From positions 1-45,316 of the forward strand of contig NZ_VCKY01000064.1 of the NCBI RefSeq assembly GCF_005889735.1: a stretch of 45,316 nucleotides of DNA, given 5' to 3'. The stretch is from Nonomuraea turkmeniaca. Its GTDB lineage: Bacteria; Actinomycetota; Actinomycetes; Streptosporangiales; Streptosporangiaceae. The first letter of the stretch is position 1; each line of letters opens with the position of its first letter. Position numbers and translations under genes: made by a program. Of the stretch, positions 34,677-42,188 are shown one piece after another. The notes beneath the pieces are model-generated. The model was not told the origin of the DNA. It saw nothing but the letters and a program-made list of their open reading frames with translations, and ran no database searches.

Positions 34677-35136
34677 ATGCCGACCGATTACGCTGTCAGG
34701 CTGCTGGGCGCGGCCATCGACTATGCCCATGAATGCCTGACCCCCGTGCGGCCGCAGGACCTGCCGATGCCGACGCCCTGCGCTGTCGGAGATGTCGAGG
34801 CGCTGCTGTGGCGCCTGAACGACGCGCTTGAACTCCTCTACGAGGCCCTCACCGAAGCGGTGATCGGCTGGCGGCCGGTCAGTCAGGCGGGGGACGATCC
34901 CGTTGCCTTCTTCCACGTCCGGACGCGCAGGCTGCTGGCCGTGGCCGCGACGAGCGCGCGCCCGGACAGCCCTATCGCGATCGGTGACCGCTACCTGCCC
35001 CCGGGGTCTCCTCCTCGCCGGGGGCACGGTGGAGATCACCGTCCACGCCTGGGACATCGCCTGGTCCTGTAGACGCGACCGGCCCGTTCCGCCGCCGCTG
35101 GCCGCCGGTGTTCTGGAGCTCCTCCCCTGGTCTTGA
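34677..35136 (+). pseudogene. TIGR03086-like (maleylpyruvate isomerase/mycothiol-type) protein, frameshifted
   Basis: The first frame reads MPTDYAVRLLGAAIDYAHEC, DLPMPTPCAVGDVEALLWRL and ALTEAVIGWRPV. After YLPPG, within the run cccccgggg near base 35005, the sense must move one base to give LLLAGGTVEITVHAWDIAWS and VPPPLAAGVLELLPWS. The parent family (DinB-like four-helix bundle, TIGR03086) is common in actinomycetes and mostly of unknown reaction, some acting with mycothiol. The C-terminus also looks short. It is a single gene in a decayed stretch. Confidence 0.7.
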
Positions 35137-35196
35137 CCACCGGTACCAGCCACTTGCAGCATGGCTCGCCCGATGGAGGCGGCCCAGGCGACCGAC

Positions 35197-36180
35197 TCAT
35201 GGCGCGGTTCGGACGACGCGTCTCGTCGTGACCTCACTGCAGAGCGCTCGGTACGCCGAACCAAGATGCAAGTCCTCCTTACCGAACACGGTGATCCGGC
35301 TGATGCCGCCCGACGTGACGGTGAGGACGGCGAGGCCGAAGGCCTCGTAGGCGCCGTCGCCACGGCGTAGGTAGGCGGCCGCGGCGGGCTGCCCGTTGGC
35401 CTGGACGGGAACCATCCGCCAGGTTCCGGGAGAGCCGAGCACCCGGGCGAGGTGACGCAGGCAGGTGTCCAGCCCGGAGAACCACGTGGAGTACCCGACC
35501 ATCTCCAGCGCGGCGTCCTTCCGCAAGGCCCGCTCCAGAGCCGCCTTCTCAAAGGCGGTCATGTACTGCTCCAGCAGGTCCTGGATATCAAGCTCGGTGA
35601 GTTTCTCGTGCGCGGTGTCGACGTTGGTCAAGGCCGCGCGAGCGCGCTGCAGCGAGCTCTTGACCGCGGCCACGGAGGTCTCCAGCATGGCCGCCACGTT
35701 CGCTGCAGGGAATTCCAGCACCTCGCGCAGCAGGTAGATGGCCCGCTGCCGCGGCGTCAGCTTCTGGAGGCTGGCAATGAGCGCGAGGCGCAGCTGTTCC
35801 CGCGAGATGACAATGGAGGCGGGATCGCCCGGGCCGGGCGTGACCATCGTGTCAGGGATCGGCTGCAGCCAGAGCACGTCTCCGCTCGCCGCTTCGAGCG
35901 AGGCATCGGGGTCGCCGCTCGCCGGCCCGAGGCCGGAGGGCAGAGGACGCCGGTTGCGTTGCTTGCGCTCGTTCAGGTAGGCGTTGGTGGCGATCGTATA
36001 GAGCCAGGTGCGCAGGGACGAGCGTCCTTCGAACTCCTCAAAGCCGCGCCAGGCGCGCAGGTAGGTCTCCTGCACCAGGTCTTCGGCCTCGTGCACCGAG
36101 CCCATCATGCGGTAACAGTGCGCCAGCAGCTCGCGACGGTATGGCTCCGCGAGCGCGGCGAACTCCTCGATCGTGCTCAC
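35197..36180 (-). CDS. ECF-type sigma factor with SnoaL-like C-terminal domain (TIGR02960-like)
   Basis: The 327-residue protein has sigma region 2 (YRRELLAHCYRMMGSVHEAE; LVQETYLRAWRGFEEFEG), the RTWLYTIATNAYLNERKQRN segment, and region 4 at about residues 140-190 (LQKLTPRQRAIYLLREVLEF; VAAMLETSVAAVKSSLQRAR). A SnoaL_2-like tail follows and may sense a ligand and control activity in place of an anti-sigma factor. GTG is the start, after a perfect gggagga site. The last 27 residues, after ISRITVFG, do not look like the family end (usually a DPALF-type and FGLP motif), so the 3' end may be altered by a rearrangement. Confidence 0.85.
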   Translation of the reverse strand: MSTIEEFAALAEPYRRELLAHCYRMMGSVHEAEDLVQETYLRAWRGFEEFEGRSSLRTWLYTIATNAYLNERKQRNRRPLPSGLGPASGDPDASLEAASGDVLWLQPIPDTMVTPGPGDPASIVISREQLRLALIASLQKLTPRQRAIYLLREVLEFPAANVAAMLETSVAAVKSSLQRARAALTNVDTAHEKLTELDIQDLLEQYMTAFEKAALERALRKDAALEMVGYSTWFSGLDTCLRHLARVLGSPGTWRMVPVQANGQPAAAAYLRRGDGAYEAFGLAVLTVTSGGISRITVFGKEDLHLGSAYRALCSEVTTRRVVRTAP

Positions 36181-36363
36181 CGTGGTCCTCCCTCGCCTGT
36201 TGTGTCGGCTCTCGCTGAGCCGCCCCAATGGGGACCATCCAGAGCGGCCAAAGGAATCGCCGCCGAGCGGTCGAGGCCGCGGCGTCGGGCTCGCCGCGGC
36301 CATGCGCACCATCGCCAGCACGGCGGTGCCGGCCTCGACTGCGCGGAACCGGATCACCTCCGG

Positions 36364-37165
36364 TGGAGGTATGGAAGGCGATCGAGGAGGTGGTGCCGCG
36401 CGAGAAGCTGGTCTCGGCGGTGGAGACGGTCGCGGCGTTCGTGCCCGCGGCGCCGGAGATGTAGGTGAAGTCGGCCGGCAGGCCGGTGCGGTCGAAGACC
36501 TCCAGCAGCAGCTCGGGGAAGTCCAGCCGGGGCAGCATGTCACCCGGCTGTGGCGCACCAACACCCGGGCTGTCTACGGGCCGCTGGAGCACATGTCCCG
36601 CCACACCGTCCGGCTGGACAAGATCCGCGCGCACTGGGGCGACATGCTGCGGGTGGCCGGCTCGCTGACAATGGGCACGGTGCGCGCCTACGACCTGATC
36701 CGGATGCTGTCGGCCGACGGCCGCACCACCGGCCTGGGCGAGGCGTTCGCGCACTACGGCCGGATTTCCAAGACGCTGCATCTGCTGCAGTTCATCGCCG
36801 ACGAAGGCTATCGGCGGATGATCGGCACCCAGCTGAACGTGCAGGAGGCCCGCCACCGCCTGGCACGGAAGATCGCCTTCGGCAACCGGGGCCAGCTGCG
36901 TCAGCGCTACCGCGAAGGTCTGGAGGATCAGCTGGGCAGTCTGGGTCTGGCGTTGAATGCGGTCATCTGGTGGAACAGCCTGTATCTGGATGCTGCCGTC
37001 AAGCAGCTGCGTGCCGACGGGTTCCCGGTCACCGATGAGATGTGCGCGCGGCTGTCGCCGATCCAGTACGACCACATCAACTTCCTGGGCCGCTACGCCT
37101 TCTCTCGCGCTGATGTGGCCGGGGGTTTGCGTCCGTTCCACGACGGCGCCCACGAGAGCACCTGA
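36364..37165 (+). pseudogene. Tn3-family transposase remnant, third copy
   Basis: From about base 36550 the segment encodes an uninterrupted transposase C-terminus: LWRTNTRAVYGPLEHMSRHT, GTVRAYDLIRMLSADGRTTG, LGEAFAHYGRISKTLHLLQF, NAVIWWNSLYLDAAVKQLRA and IQYDHINFLGRYAFSRAD. It is clearly related to the copy near 6.6-7.3 kb but has Trp where that one has a stop. Upstream, a short plus-strand piece (VEVWKAIEEVVPREKLVSAV) ending with TAG at 36462-36464 resembles an earlier part of Tn3 transposases. A minus-strand piece at 36462-36540 (LPRLDFPELLLEVFDRTGLP) resembles yet another part, so the 5' side appears scrambled. There is no intact catalytic core. Confidence 0.82.
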
Positions 37166-37224
37166 GCGTCGGTTCAGGGCACTGGTCAGGCGGCCGCGCG
37201 GACATGAGCTGGGTGAGGTGAGGG

Positions 37225-37569
37225 TCAGGCGGTGGTTGACCGCCACGGTGCATGGGGCTCGGTACGGCGGGTGTCGGCGCGGACGCTCAGGGCGTAGATG
37301 GGACGGCCGTTGCCGGGCGCGGCGCCGAGGTAGAGGTGGCCGGTCAGATGGCACCAGGCGGGCAGGTCGATCGGTGCGGCGGGGTCGGTGGCGATGAGGT
37401 GGACGACACTGCCGGAGGGCAGGCCGGCTACCAGGCGGCTCAGCTCGATCAGCAGTTGCACGCAGCGGCGGTCACCGCCGTCCAGTACCACTGGCACGGC
37501 CGGATCGCCGGCACCGCCATCGGCAGGGCGGTCATCCTCAGGGGCGGCGTGCGCCCGCTCGTCATTCAT
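37225..37569 (-). CDS. TusA-family sulfur-carrier protein
   Basis: The 114-residue protein matches the actinobacterial TusA branch: a strand-helix with LDGGDRRCVQLLIELSRLVA (Cys36, where the usual Cys-Pro is Cys-Val), GSVVHLIATDPAAPIDLPAW, and Cys73 in AWCHLTGH. TusA proteins carry persulfide sulfur on the first Cys between a donor such as a cysteine desulfurase or rhodanese and an acceptor. The first 25 residues are a low-complexity extension. Its ATG overlaps the stop of the (broken) cysteine desulfurase by four bases, a donor-acceptor pairing that makes sense biochemically. The Cys-Pro to Cys-Val change could lower reactivity. Confidence 0.82.
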   Translation of the reverse strand: MNDERAHAAPEDDRPADGGAGDPAVPVVLDGGDRRCVQLLIELSRLVAGLPSGSVVHLIATDPAAPIDLPAWCHLTGHLYLGAAPGNGRPIYALSVRADTRRTEPHAPWRSTTA

Positions 37570-38495
37570 GGCGTGGCCTGTTCTGTGGTGCCGGGAAGGC
37601 CAGGCAGCGGGTGAGAGATGGTCGGGGCCGCGCTGATGAGTGCAGCAGTTGCGGTCTCGATGTCGGTGCTCCAGCGGCCCAGCGACAGCCGGACCGCGCT
37701 CAGCGCCCTATCGGCCTCCAAGCCCATGGCCGACAGCACGGGCGACGGGGTGCGGGTGCCGCTGTGGCAGGCCGAGCCGGTGGAGGCCGCCACCGCGGGC
37801 GCGGCGGCCAGGAGATCGTGCCCGGGGATACCGTCGATGCTGATGTTCAGGGTGTTCGGCAGGCGCCGACCGGCGGGGCCGCTGAGGTGAACTCGTCCTG
37901 GCAGCGCCGCGTCCAAGCGGCGGTGCAGGTCATCGCGCAGGTGCGCGAGGCGGGAGGGCGCGCCGGTGGCGAGGTCGTGCGCGGCCAGGTCGGCGGCGGC
38001 GCCGAGAGCCACGGCCAGGGCAACGTTCGTGGTTGGCGGCCATCACCGACACCAGCACGGTGTCCTCAGGGCGGCGGCCAGCGCGGCCGGATTCACCAGC
38101 CCGTCGCCGCCGACCGGCAGCACGGTGACGCGGGCGTCGTGCAGGCGGGCCAGCGCGTGGCAGGTTTCCAGCACGGCCGGGTGCTCGGTGGCCTGGGTGA
38201 TCACGTGCGGGCGCGGGCGGCCGGCTGCGAGCACCGCGCCGCGCACGGCCAGCAGGTTCGCCTCGGAGCCGGAGGCGGTGAACACCATCTGCGCTGCCTG
38301 TGCCCCGATGAGGGCGGCGACCTGCGCGCGGGCGTCGGCGAGCGCGCGGCGCGGCCGATCGGCGTACGGGTGGCTGCTGGAGGGGTTGCCGAACCAGGCG
38401 GTCAGATACGGCAGCATCGCCTCGGTCACCCGCGGGTCGACGGGCGTGGTGGCGTTGTAGTCCAGGTAGACCGGCCCGTCCATAGGCCCGTCCAT
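37566..38495 (-). pseudogene. Cysteine desulfurase with frameshift and loss of the catalytic core
   Basis: The N-terminal part is a good IscS/NifS-class sequence: VYLDYNATTPVDPRVTEAML, GNPSSSHPYADRPRRALADA, VFTASGSEANLLAVRGA and THE-equivalent QATEHPAVLETC. After AALR a one-base shift (near 38065) is needed to continue PEDTVLVSVMAANHE. The sequence then jumps to VALAVALGAAADLAAHDL and runs to a normal C-terminus, including the mobile-loop Cys region (STGSACHSGTRTPSPVLSAM). About 95 residues are absent between MAAN-E and ALGAA, including the DAAQ aspartate and the Schiff-base Lys of the S-x-H-K motif. It cannot bind PLP normally and is considered dead. Confidence 0.85.
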
Positions 38496-38571
38496 GGGTC
38501 CGCCCGTGAGGTGACACCGGCAGGCCGGGCGGACTCACCGGATGAGCCGGGACGCGATGCGCGCGCGTCGC

Positions 38572-39249
38572 TCATGTCAGCTCCCCGGCGTCGACGGGCA
38601 TCTCGGCCAGCCGCCATTCGAGCATGCCGTCGGCCAGGCGGATCGCGTGCCGTCCGCGGTCGGTCAGCAGGCGGACCGCGTCGTAGGCGAGCACGCAGTA
38701 TTCGCCGCGGCAGTAGACGACGATTTCGCAGTCCTCGGGCAGTTCGTTGATCCGGTCGGCCAGGTCGGCGACGGGGATGCAGACGGCTCCGGGGATGTGA
38801 CCGGCCAGGTATTCCTCCACCGGGCGGACGTCGAGCACCACGACGTCTTCCGTCTGGAGGCGGGCGCGCAACTCCTCGCGGGTGACCTCCGCCGCGCCGT
38901 CTCGGCCGAGGTAGGCGTCCCGCGCCGCCGGGACGGCGGCCTGGTGGTTCTCAGCTACCTTGCGCAGCAGCGCGAACAGCTGGGCGACGTCGTCGCCGGC
39001 CAGCCGGTAGTGGATACGCACGCCGTCGCGGCGGGTGGCGACGAAGCCGGCCTGCTTGAGGGTCTGCAGGTGGGCCGATGCGGTGGTCAGGTTCAGGCCT
39101 GCGGCCTTGGCCAGGGCCTCGACGGTGCGTTCTCCCTGGGCGAGCAGGTCGAGCAGTTCGAGGCGTTTGCCGCTGGCCAGAGCCTTGCCGCTGGCCGCGA
39201 ACGCGTCGTACAGGTGGGTCTTGGCCTGGGCGGGAGTTGCGTCACTCAT
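38572..39249 (-). CDS. ArsR-type regulator fused to a rhodanese domain
   Basis: The 225-residue protein joins an ArsR/SmtB winged helix (about residues 15-100; LASGKRLELLDLLAQGERTV, LNLTTASAHLQTLKQAGFVA, RRDGVRIHYRL) to a rhodanese domain (about 120-220; VVVLDVRPVEEYLAGHIPGA, active-site loop VVYCRGEYC with Cys180). All four cysteines (157, 174, 180, 185) are in the rhodanese part; the ArsR part has none, so the dithiol sensor used by BigR/SqrR is missing. This points to the rhodanese loop as a possible persulfide sensor. The start follows ggaggattgg. It is divergent from the persulfide dioxygenase gene and probably represses it through the inverted repeat between them. Confidence 0.9.
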   Translation of the reverse strand: MSDATPAQAKTHLYDAFAASGKALASGKRLELLDLLAQGERTVEALAKAAGLNLTTASAHLQTLKQAGFVATRRDGVRIHYRLAGDDVAQLFALLRKVAENHQAAVPAARDAYLGRDGAAEVTREELRARLQTEDVVVLDVRPVEEYLAGHIPGAVCIPVADLADRINELPEDCEIVVYCRGEYCVLAYDAVRLLTDRGRHAIRLADGMLEWRLAEMPVDAGELT

Positions 39250-39257
39250 CCAATCCT

Positions 39258-39271
39258 CCATTAATCTATGG
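39258..39271. promoter_or_regulatory. Candidate ArsR-rhodanese operator
   Basis: The sequence ccattaatctatgg is an imperfect inverted repeat (ten of fourteen positions symmetric) in an A/T-rich island between the divergent regulator and dioxygenase genes. ArsR-family operators are typically such short A/T-rich repeats. Its position over the first in-frame ATG of the dioxygenase frame argues that the dioxygenase really starts further downstream. Confidence 0.5.
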
Positions 39272-39330
39272 AATATCGTACCAACAGGGAGCCGTGTGCG
39301 CTCCCTCCCGCACCGCCGGGGGGGCAGATC

Positions 39331-40734
39331 GTGGAGGACATCGTGGGATTCGCCGAGGACCACCTGATACCGCTGGTGGACGAAGGGCTGGGCAACAGTG
39401 CCTACCTGGTCGATCTGGGGGACGGCCGGGCGCTGGCCGTGGACGCCGGCCGTGACCTGCGTGCGCTGGACGCCGCCGCGCGCCGGCGTCGCCTGACGGT
39501 CGCCTATGCGGCCGACACTCACCTGCATGCCGACTTCCTGTCCGGCGCCGTGCAACTCGCCCACGACGCGGGGGCGACCGTGCTGGCCTCCGCGGCCGGG
39601 CAGCGCGCGTTCCCGCACCGCGCCTTGGGCGACGGTGATGAGGTGGATCTGGGCGGGCTGCGGCTGCGTGCGCTGGCCACGCCCGGGCACACCGACGAGC
39701 ACCTGTCGTTCCTGCTGCTGGACGAGGGGCAAGAGCTCGGCGTGTTCACCGGCGGGTCGCTGATCGTGGATTCGGCTGCCCGCACCGATCTGCTCGGCGC
39801 CGAGCGCACCGAGGAACTGGCCCGCGCCCAGTACCGCTCGCTGCACCGGCTGGCCATGCTGCCGGAGGCGACCGCGGTGTGGCCGACCCACGGCGCGGGC
39901 TCGTTCTGCTCGGCCCCGCCTGGCACCGAGCGAACCTCCACCATCGGCGCGCAGAAGCAGACCAACCCGTTGCTGGCCGCGCCGGACGAGGACACGTTCG
40001 TCCGCCGGCTGGTGGCCAGCTTGGGCTCCTACCCCGCCTACTTCGCCCGCCTGACCGAACACAACCGGCGCGGCCCCGCCATCCTGACCGGCACGCCGCC
40101 ACTGCCCGCGCTCGATGCCGGGCAGGTCAAGGCGCTGATCGCCGATGGCGGCCAGGTGGTTGACGTGCGTCCGGTGGCCGAGTTCGCGGCCGGTCACATC
40201 CCCGGCGCGCTGTCCATCCAGCTACGCGAGCAGTTCGCCACCTGGCTGGGCTGGCTGCTGCCCGACACCACGCCCCTGGTCTTCGTGGTGGGTGACGGTC
40301 AGGACCTGGCGGAGGTCGTGTGGCAGGCGTACAAGATCGGCTATGAGCGGCTGTCCGGGCACCTGGCCGACGGCATGCCCGCCTGGCTGGAGGCCGGACA
40401 CCCGCGGGCCACCACCGCGTTCGTCACCGCCGACCGCGTACCAGCCCGCCCGTACTTGGACGTGCGGCAGGAGACCGAGTACGCCGCCGGGCACGTGCCC
40501 GGCGCCCTGCATCTCGAACTCGGCGACCTCGCCCGCCACACCGCCGACGCCCCGGCCGGTGTCGTGGTGGCCTGCGGGCACGGCGAGCGCGCCATGACCG
40601 CCGCGAGCCTGCTGGAACGCGCCGGACACACCGACGTGACCGTCCTGGACGGCGGCCCGGCCGACTACGCCGCCGCCCACGGCCTGCGGCTCGACACCGT
40701 TGACGCCGGCACCGCCGATGGCGGTGCTCGGTGA
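39331..40734 (+). CDS. CstB-like persulfide dioxygenase with two rhodanese domains
   Basis: The 467-residue protein starts with a metallo-beta-lactamase domain of the ETHE1/persulfide dioxygenase type. Iron ligands are visible as THLHAD (His64, His66), PGHTDEH (His120), IVDSA (Asp147) and PTHGAGSFC (His187). Two rhodanese domains follow: the first (about 265-360) has Val-Gly-Asp (FVVGDGQDL) where the active-site Cys should be, the second (about 370-450) has an active Cys415 (VVVACGHGERAM). This PDO, pseudo-rhodanese, rhodanese order is that of staphylococcal CstB, which oxidises persulfides to sulfite and forms thiosulfate. The GTG start was chosen because an ATG 63 bases upstream lies in the operator. 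It overlaps the next gene by GTGA. Confidence 0.9.
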   Translation: MEDIVGFAEDHLIPLVDEGLGNSAYLVDLGDGRALAVDAGRDLRALDAAARRRRLTVAYAADTHLHADFLSGAVQLAHDAGATVLASAAGQRAFPHRALGDGDEVDLGGLRLRALATPGHTDEHLSFLLLDEGQELGVFTGGSLIVDSAARTDLLGAERTEELARAQYRSLHRLAMLPEATAVWPTHGAGSFCSAPPGTERTSTIGAQKQTNPLLAAPDEDTFVRRLVASLGSYPAYFARLTEHNRRGPAILTGTPPLPALDAGQVKALIADGGQVVDVRPVAEFAAGHIPGALSIQLREQFATWLGWLLPDTTPLVFVVGDGQDLAEVVWQAYKIGYERLSGHLADGMPAWLEAGHPRATTAFVTADRVPARPYLDVRQETEYAAGHVPGALHLELGDLARHTADAPAGVVVACGHGERAMTAASLLERAGHTDVTVLDGGPADYAAAHGLRLDTVDAGTADGGAR

Positions 40735-41981
40735 GCACCGGCACCATCCCCCCGGTGCGGCTCGGGCTGCGGGAGAACTGGCTGCAGTTCACCCTGCTGG
40801 TCGTCGTCAACATCTGCGTCGGCGGCCTGGTCGGGCTGGAGCGCACCACCGTGCCGCTGATCGGCACCGACATCTTCGGGCTGACCAGCGACCTGGCGGT
40901 GTTCTCCTTCATCATCGCCTTCGGCCTCACCAAGGCGGCCACCAACCTTGCCGCCGGTGCGCTGACCGCGCGCTTCACCCGCAAACAGCTCCTGGTCGCC
41001 GGCTGGCTGATCGGCACGCCGGTGCCGTTCATGCTGGCGTGGGGGCCGTCGTGGTGGTGGATCGTGGCGGCGAACGTGCTGCTCGGCCTCAACCAGGGCC
41101 TGGCCTGGTCGATGACCGTCAACATGAAGATCGACCTGGTCGGCCCGGCCCGCCGCGGCCTGGCCACCGGGCTGAATGAGGCCGCCGGTTACACCGCGGT
41201 CGGCGTCACCGCGCTGCTCACCGGCTACCTCGCCACCGCCTACGGGCTGCGGCCCGCGCCCGAGCTCATCGGTGTGGTCTTCGTCGCCACCGGCCTGATC
41301 CTGGCGCTGACCGTCCGCGACACCGCCGCCCACGTCGCCCTCGAGCTCGCCCAGCACCCCAAGCCGCTGCCCGACGGCGAGAACATCGGGCTGGCGGCCA
41401 CGTTCGCCCGCACCTCCTGGCGGGAGCGCTCGCTGCGCGGCGCCAGCCAGGCCGGGCTGGTCAACAATCTCAATGACGGCCTGACCTGGGGCGTGTTCCC
41501 GCTGCTGTTCACCGACTACGGGCTCGGCCTGGCCGCCGTCGGATTGATCAAGGGCCTGTATCCGATCCTGTGGGGCATCGGGCAGATCCCCACCGGCCAT
41601 CTGGCCGACCGTATCGGCCGCAAACCCCTCATCGTCTACGGGATGCTGGTGCAGGCCGGCGGGTTCGTCCTCGCCCTGGCGCTGCTGGAGCGCCCCCTGC
41701 TGGCTGGAATCCTGTCGGCCGTGGCGCTCGGCCTGGGCACCGCGATGGTCTATCCGGCGCTGATCGCCTCCGTTTCCGATCACGCCCACCCCGCCTGGCG
41801 GGCCAACGCGCTGGGCACCTACCGGTTCTGGCGCGACATCGGCTATGCCGCAGGAGCCCTGCTCGCCGGCCTCCTGGCCGACGCCTTCGGACTGGAAGCC
41901 ACCGTCATCGCCGCCGCTGTGCTCACCGCCGCCTCCGGCCTGCTCGCCGCCCGCTGGATCACCGAACACCACAGTCACTGA
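40731..41981 (+). CDS. MFS transporter coupled to the persulfide dioxygenase
   Basis: The 416-residue protein has twelve predicted TM helices (for example QFTLLVVVNICVGGLVGLER, FSFIIAFGLTKAATNLAAGA, LLAGILSAVALGLGTAMVYP) and the MFS cytoplasmic motif between TM8 and TM9, GHLADRIGRKPLIVYG. Its GTG overlaps the dioxygenase stop by four bases, so both are translated from one message. The product of the dioxygenase-rhodanese reaction is sulfite or thiosulfate, and export of such an anion is a reasonable inference, replacing the TauE-type exporter of cst operons; substrate evidence is lacking. Confidence 0.87.
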   Translation: MSTGTIPPVRLGLRENWLQFTLLVVVNICVGGLVGLERTTVPLIGTDIFGLTSDLAVFSFIIAFGLTKAATNLAAGALTARFTRKQLLVAGWLIGTPVPFMLAWGPSWWWIVAANVLLGLNQGLAWSMTVNMKIDLVGPARRGLATGLNEAAGYTAVGVTALLTGYLATAYGLRPAPELIGVVFVATGLILALTVRDTAAHVALELAQHPKPLPDGENIGLAATFARTSWRERSLRGASQAGLVNNLNDGLTWGVFPLLFTDYGLGLAAVGLIKGLYPILWGIGQIPTGHLADRIGRKPLIVYGMLVQAGGFVLALALLERPLLAGILSAVALGLGTAMVYPALIASVSDHAHPAWRANALGTYRFWRDIGYAAGALLAGLLADAFGLEATVIAAAVLTAASGLLAARWITEHHSH

Positions 41982-42049
41982 GCCCCGGCAGGCGGCCCGC
42001 CGAACGGCCATGCGCGGGTCAGCCGGGGGCGCGAGTGGCCCGCTTGGTC

Positions 42050-42130
42050 TTACCTGCAGGGCTGCGTTCCCGCGCCCGTCAGCTCGGCATCGAAGCCGGC
42101 CACGGTCAATGCGAGGGGCGTGGTGCCCAT
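42050..42130 (-). CDS. Possible 26-residue small protein
   Basis: An ATG with a strong ggaggg site five bases upstream opens a frame MGTTPLALTVAGFDAELTGA ending in GTQPCR. It follows the methyltransferase stop by 58 bases on the same strand and could be co-transcribed. It may be the surviving N-terminus of a deleted gene. No family is recognised and the short length keeps confidence low. Confidence 0.3.
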   Translation of the reverse strand: MGTTPLALTVAGFDAELTGAGTQPCR

Positions 42131-42188
42131 AGCGTCCCTCCCTGCTGTCCGTATCGATGACGCCTTTGGCCGCGCCTGGCCATGCCGC

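Noticed and set aside
40665..42011. 448-codon frame antisense to the MFS gene
   Set aside because: Gly/Gln/Asp-rich shadow; sense strand has MFS motifs and translational coupling.
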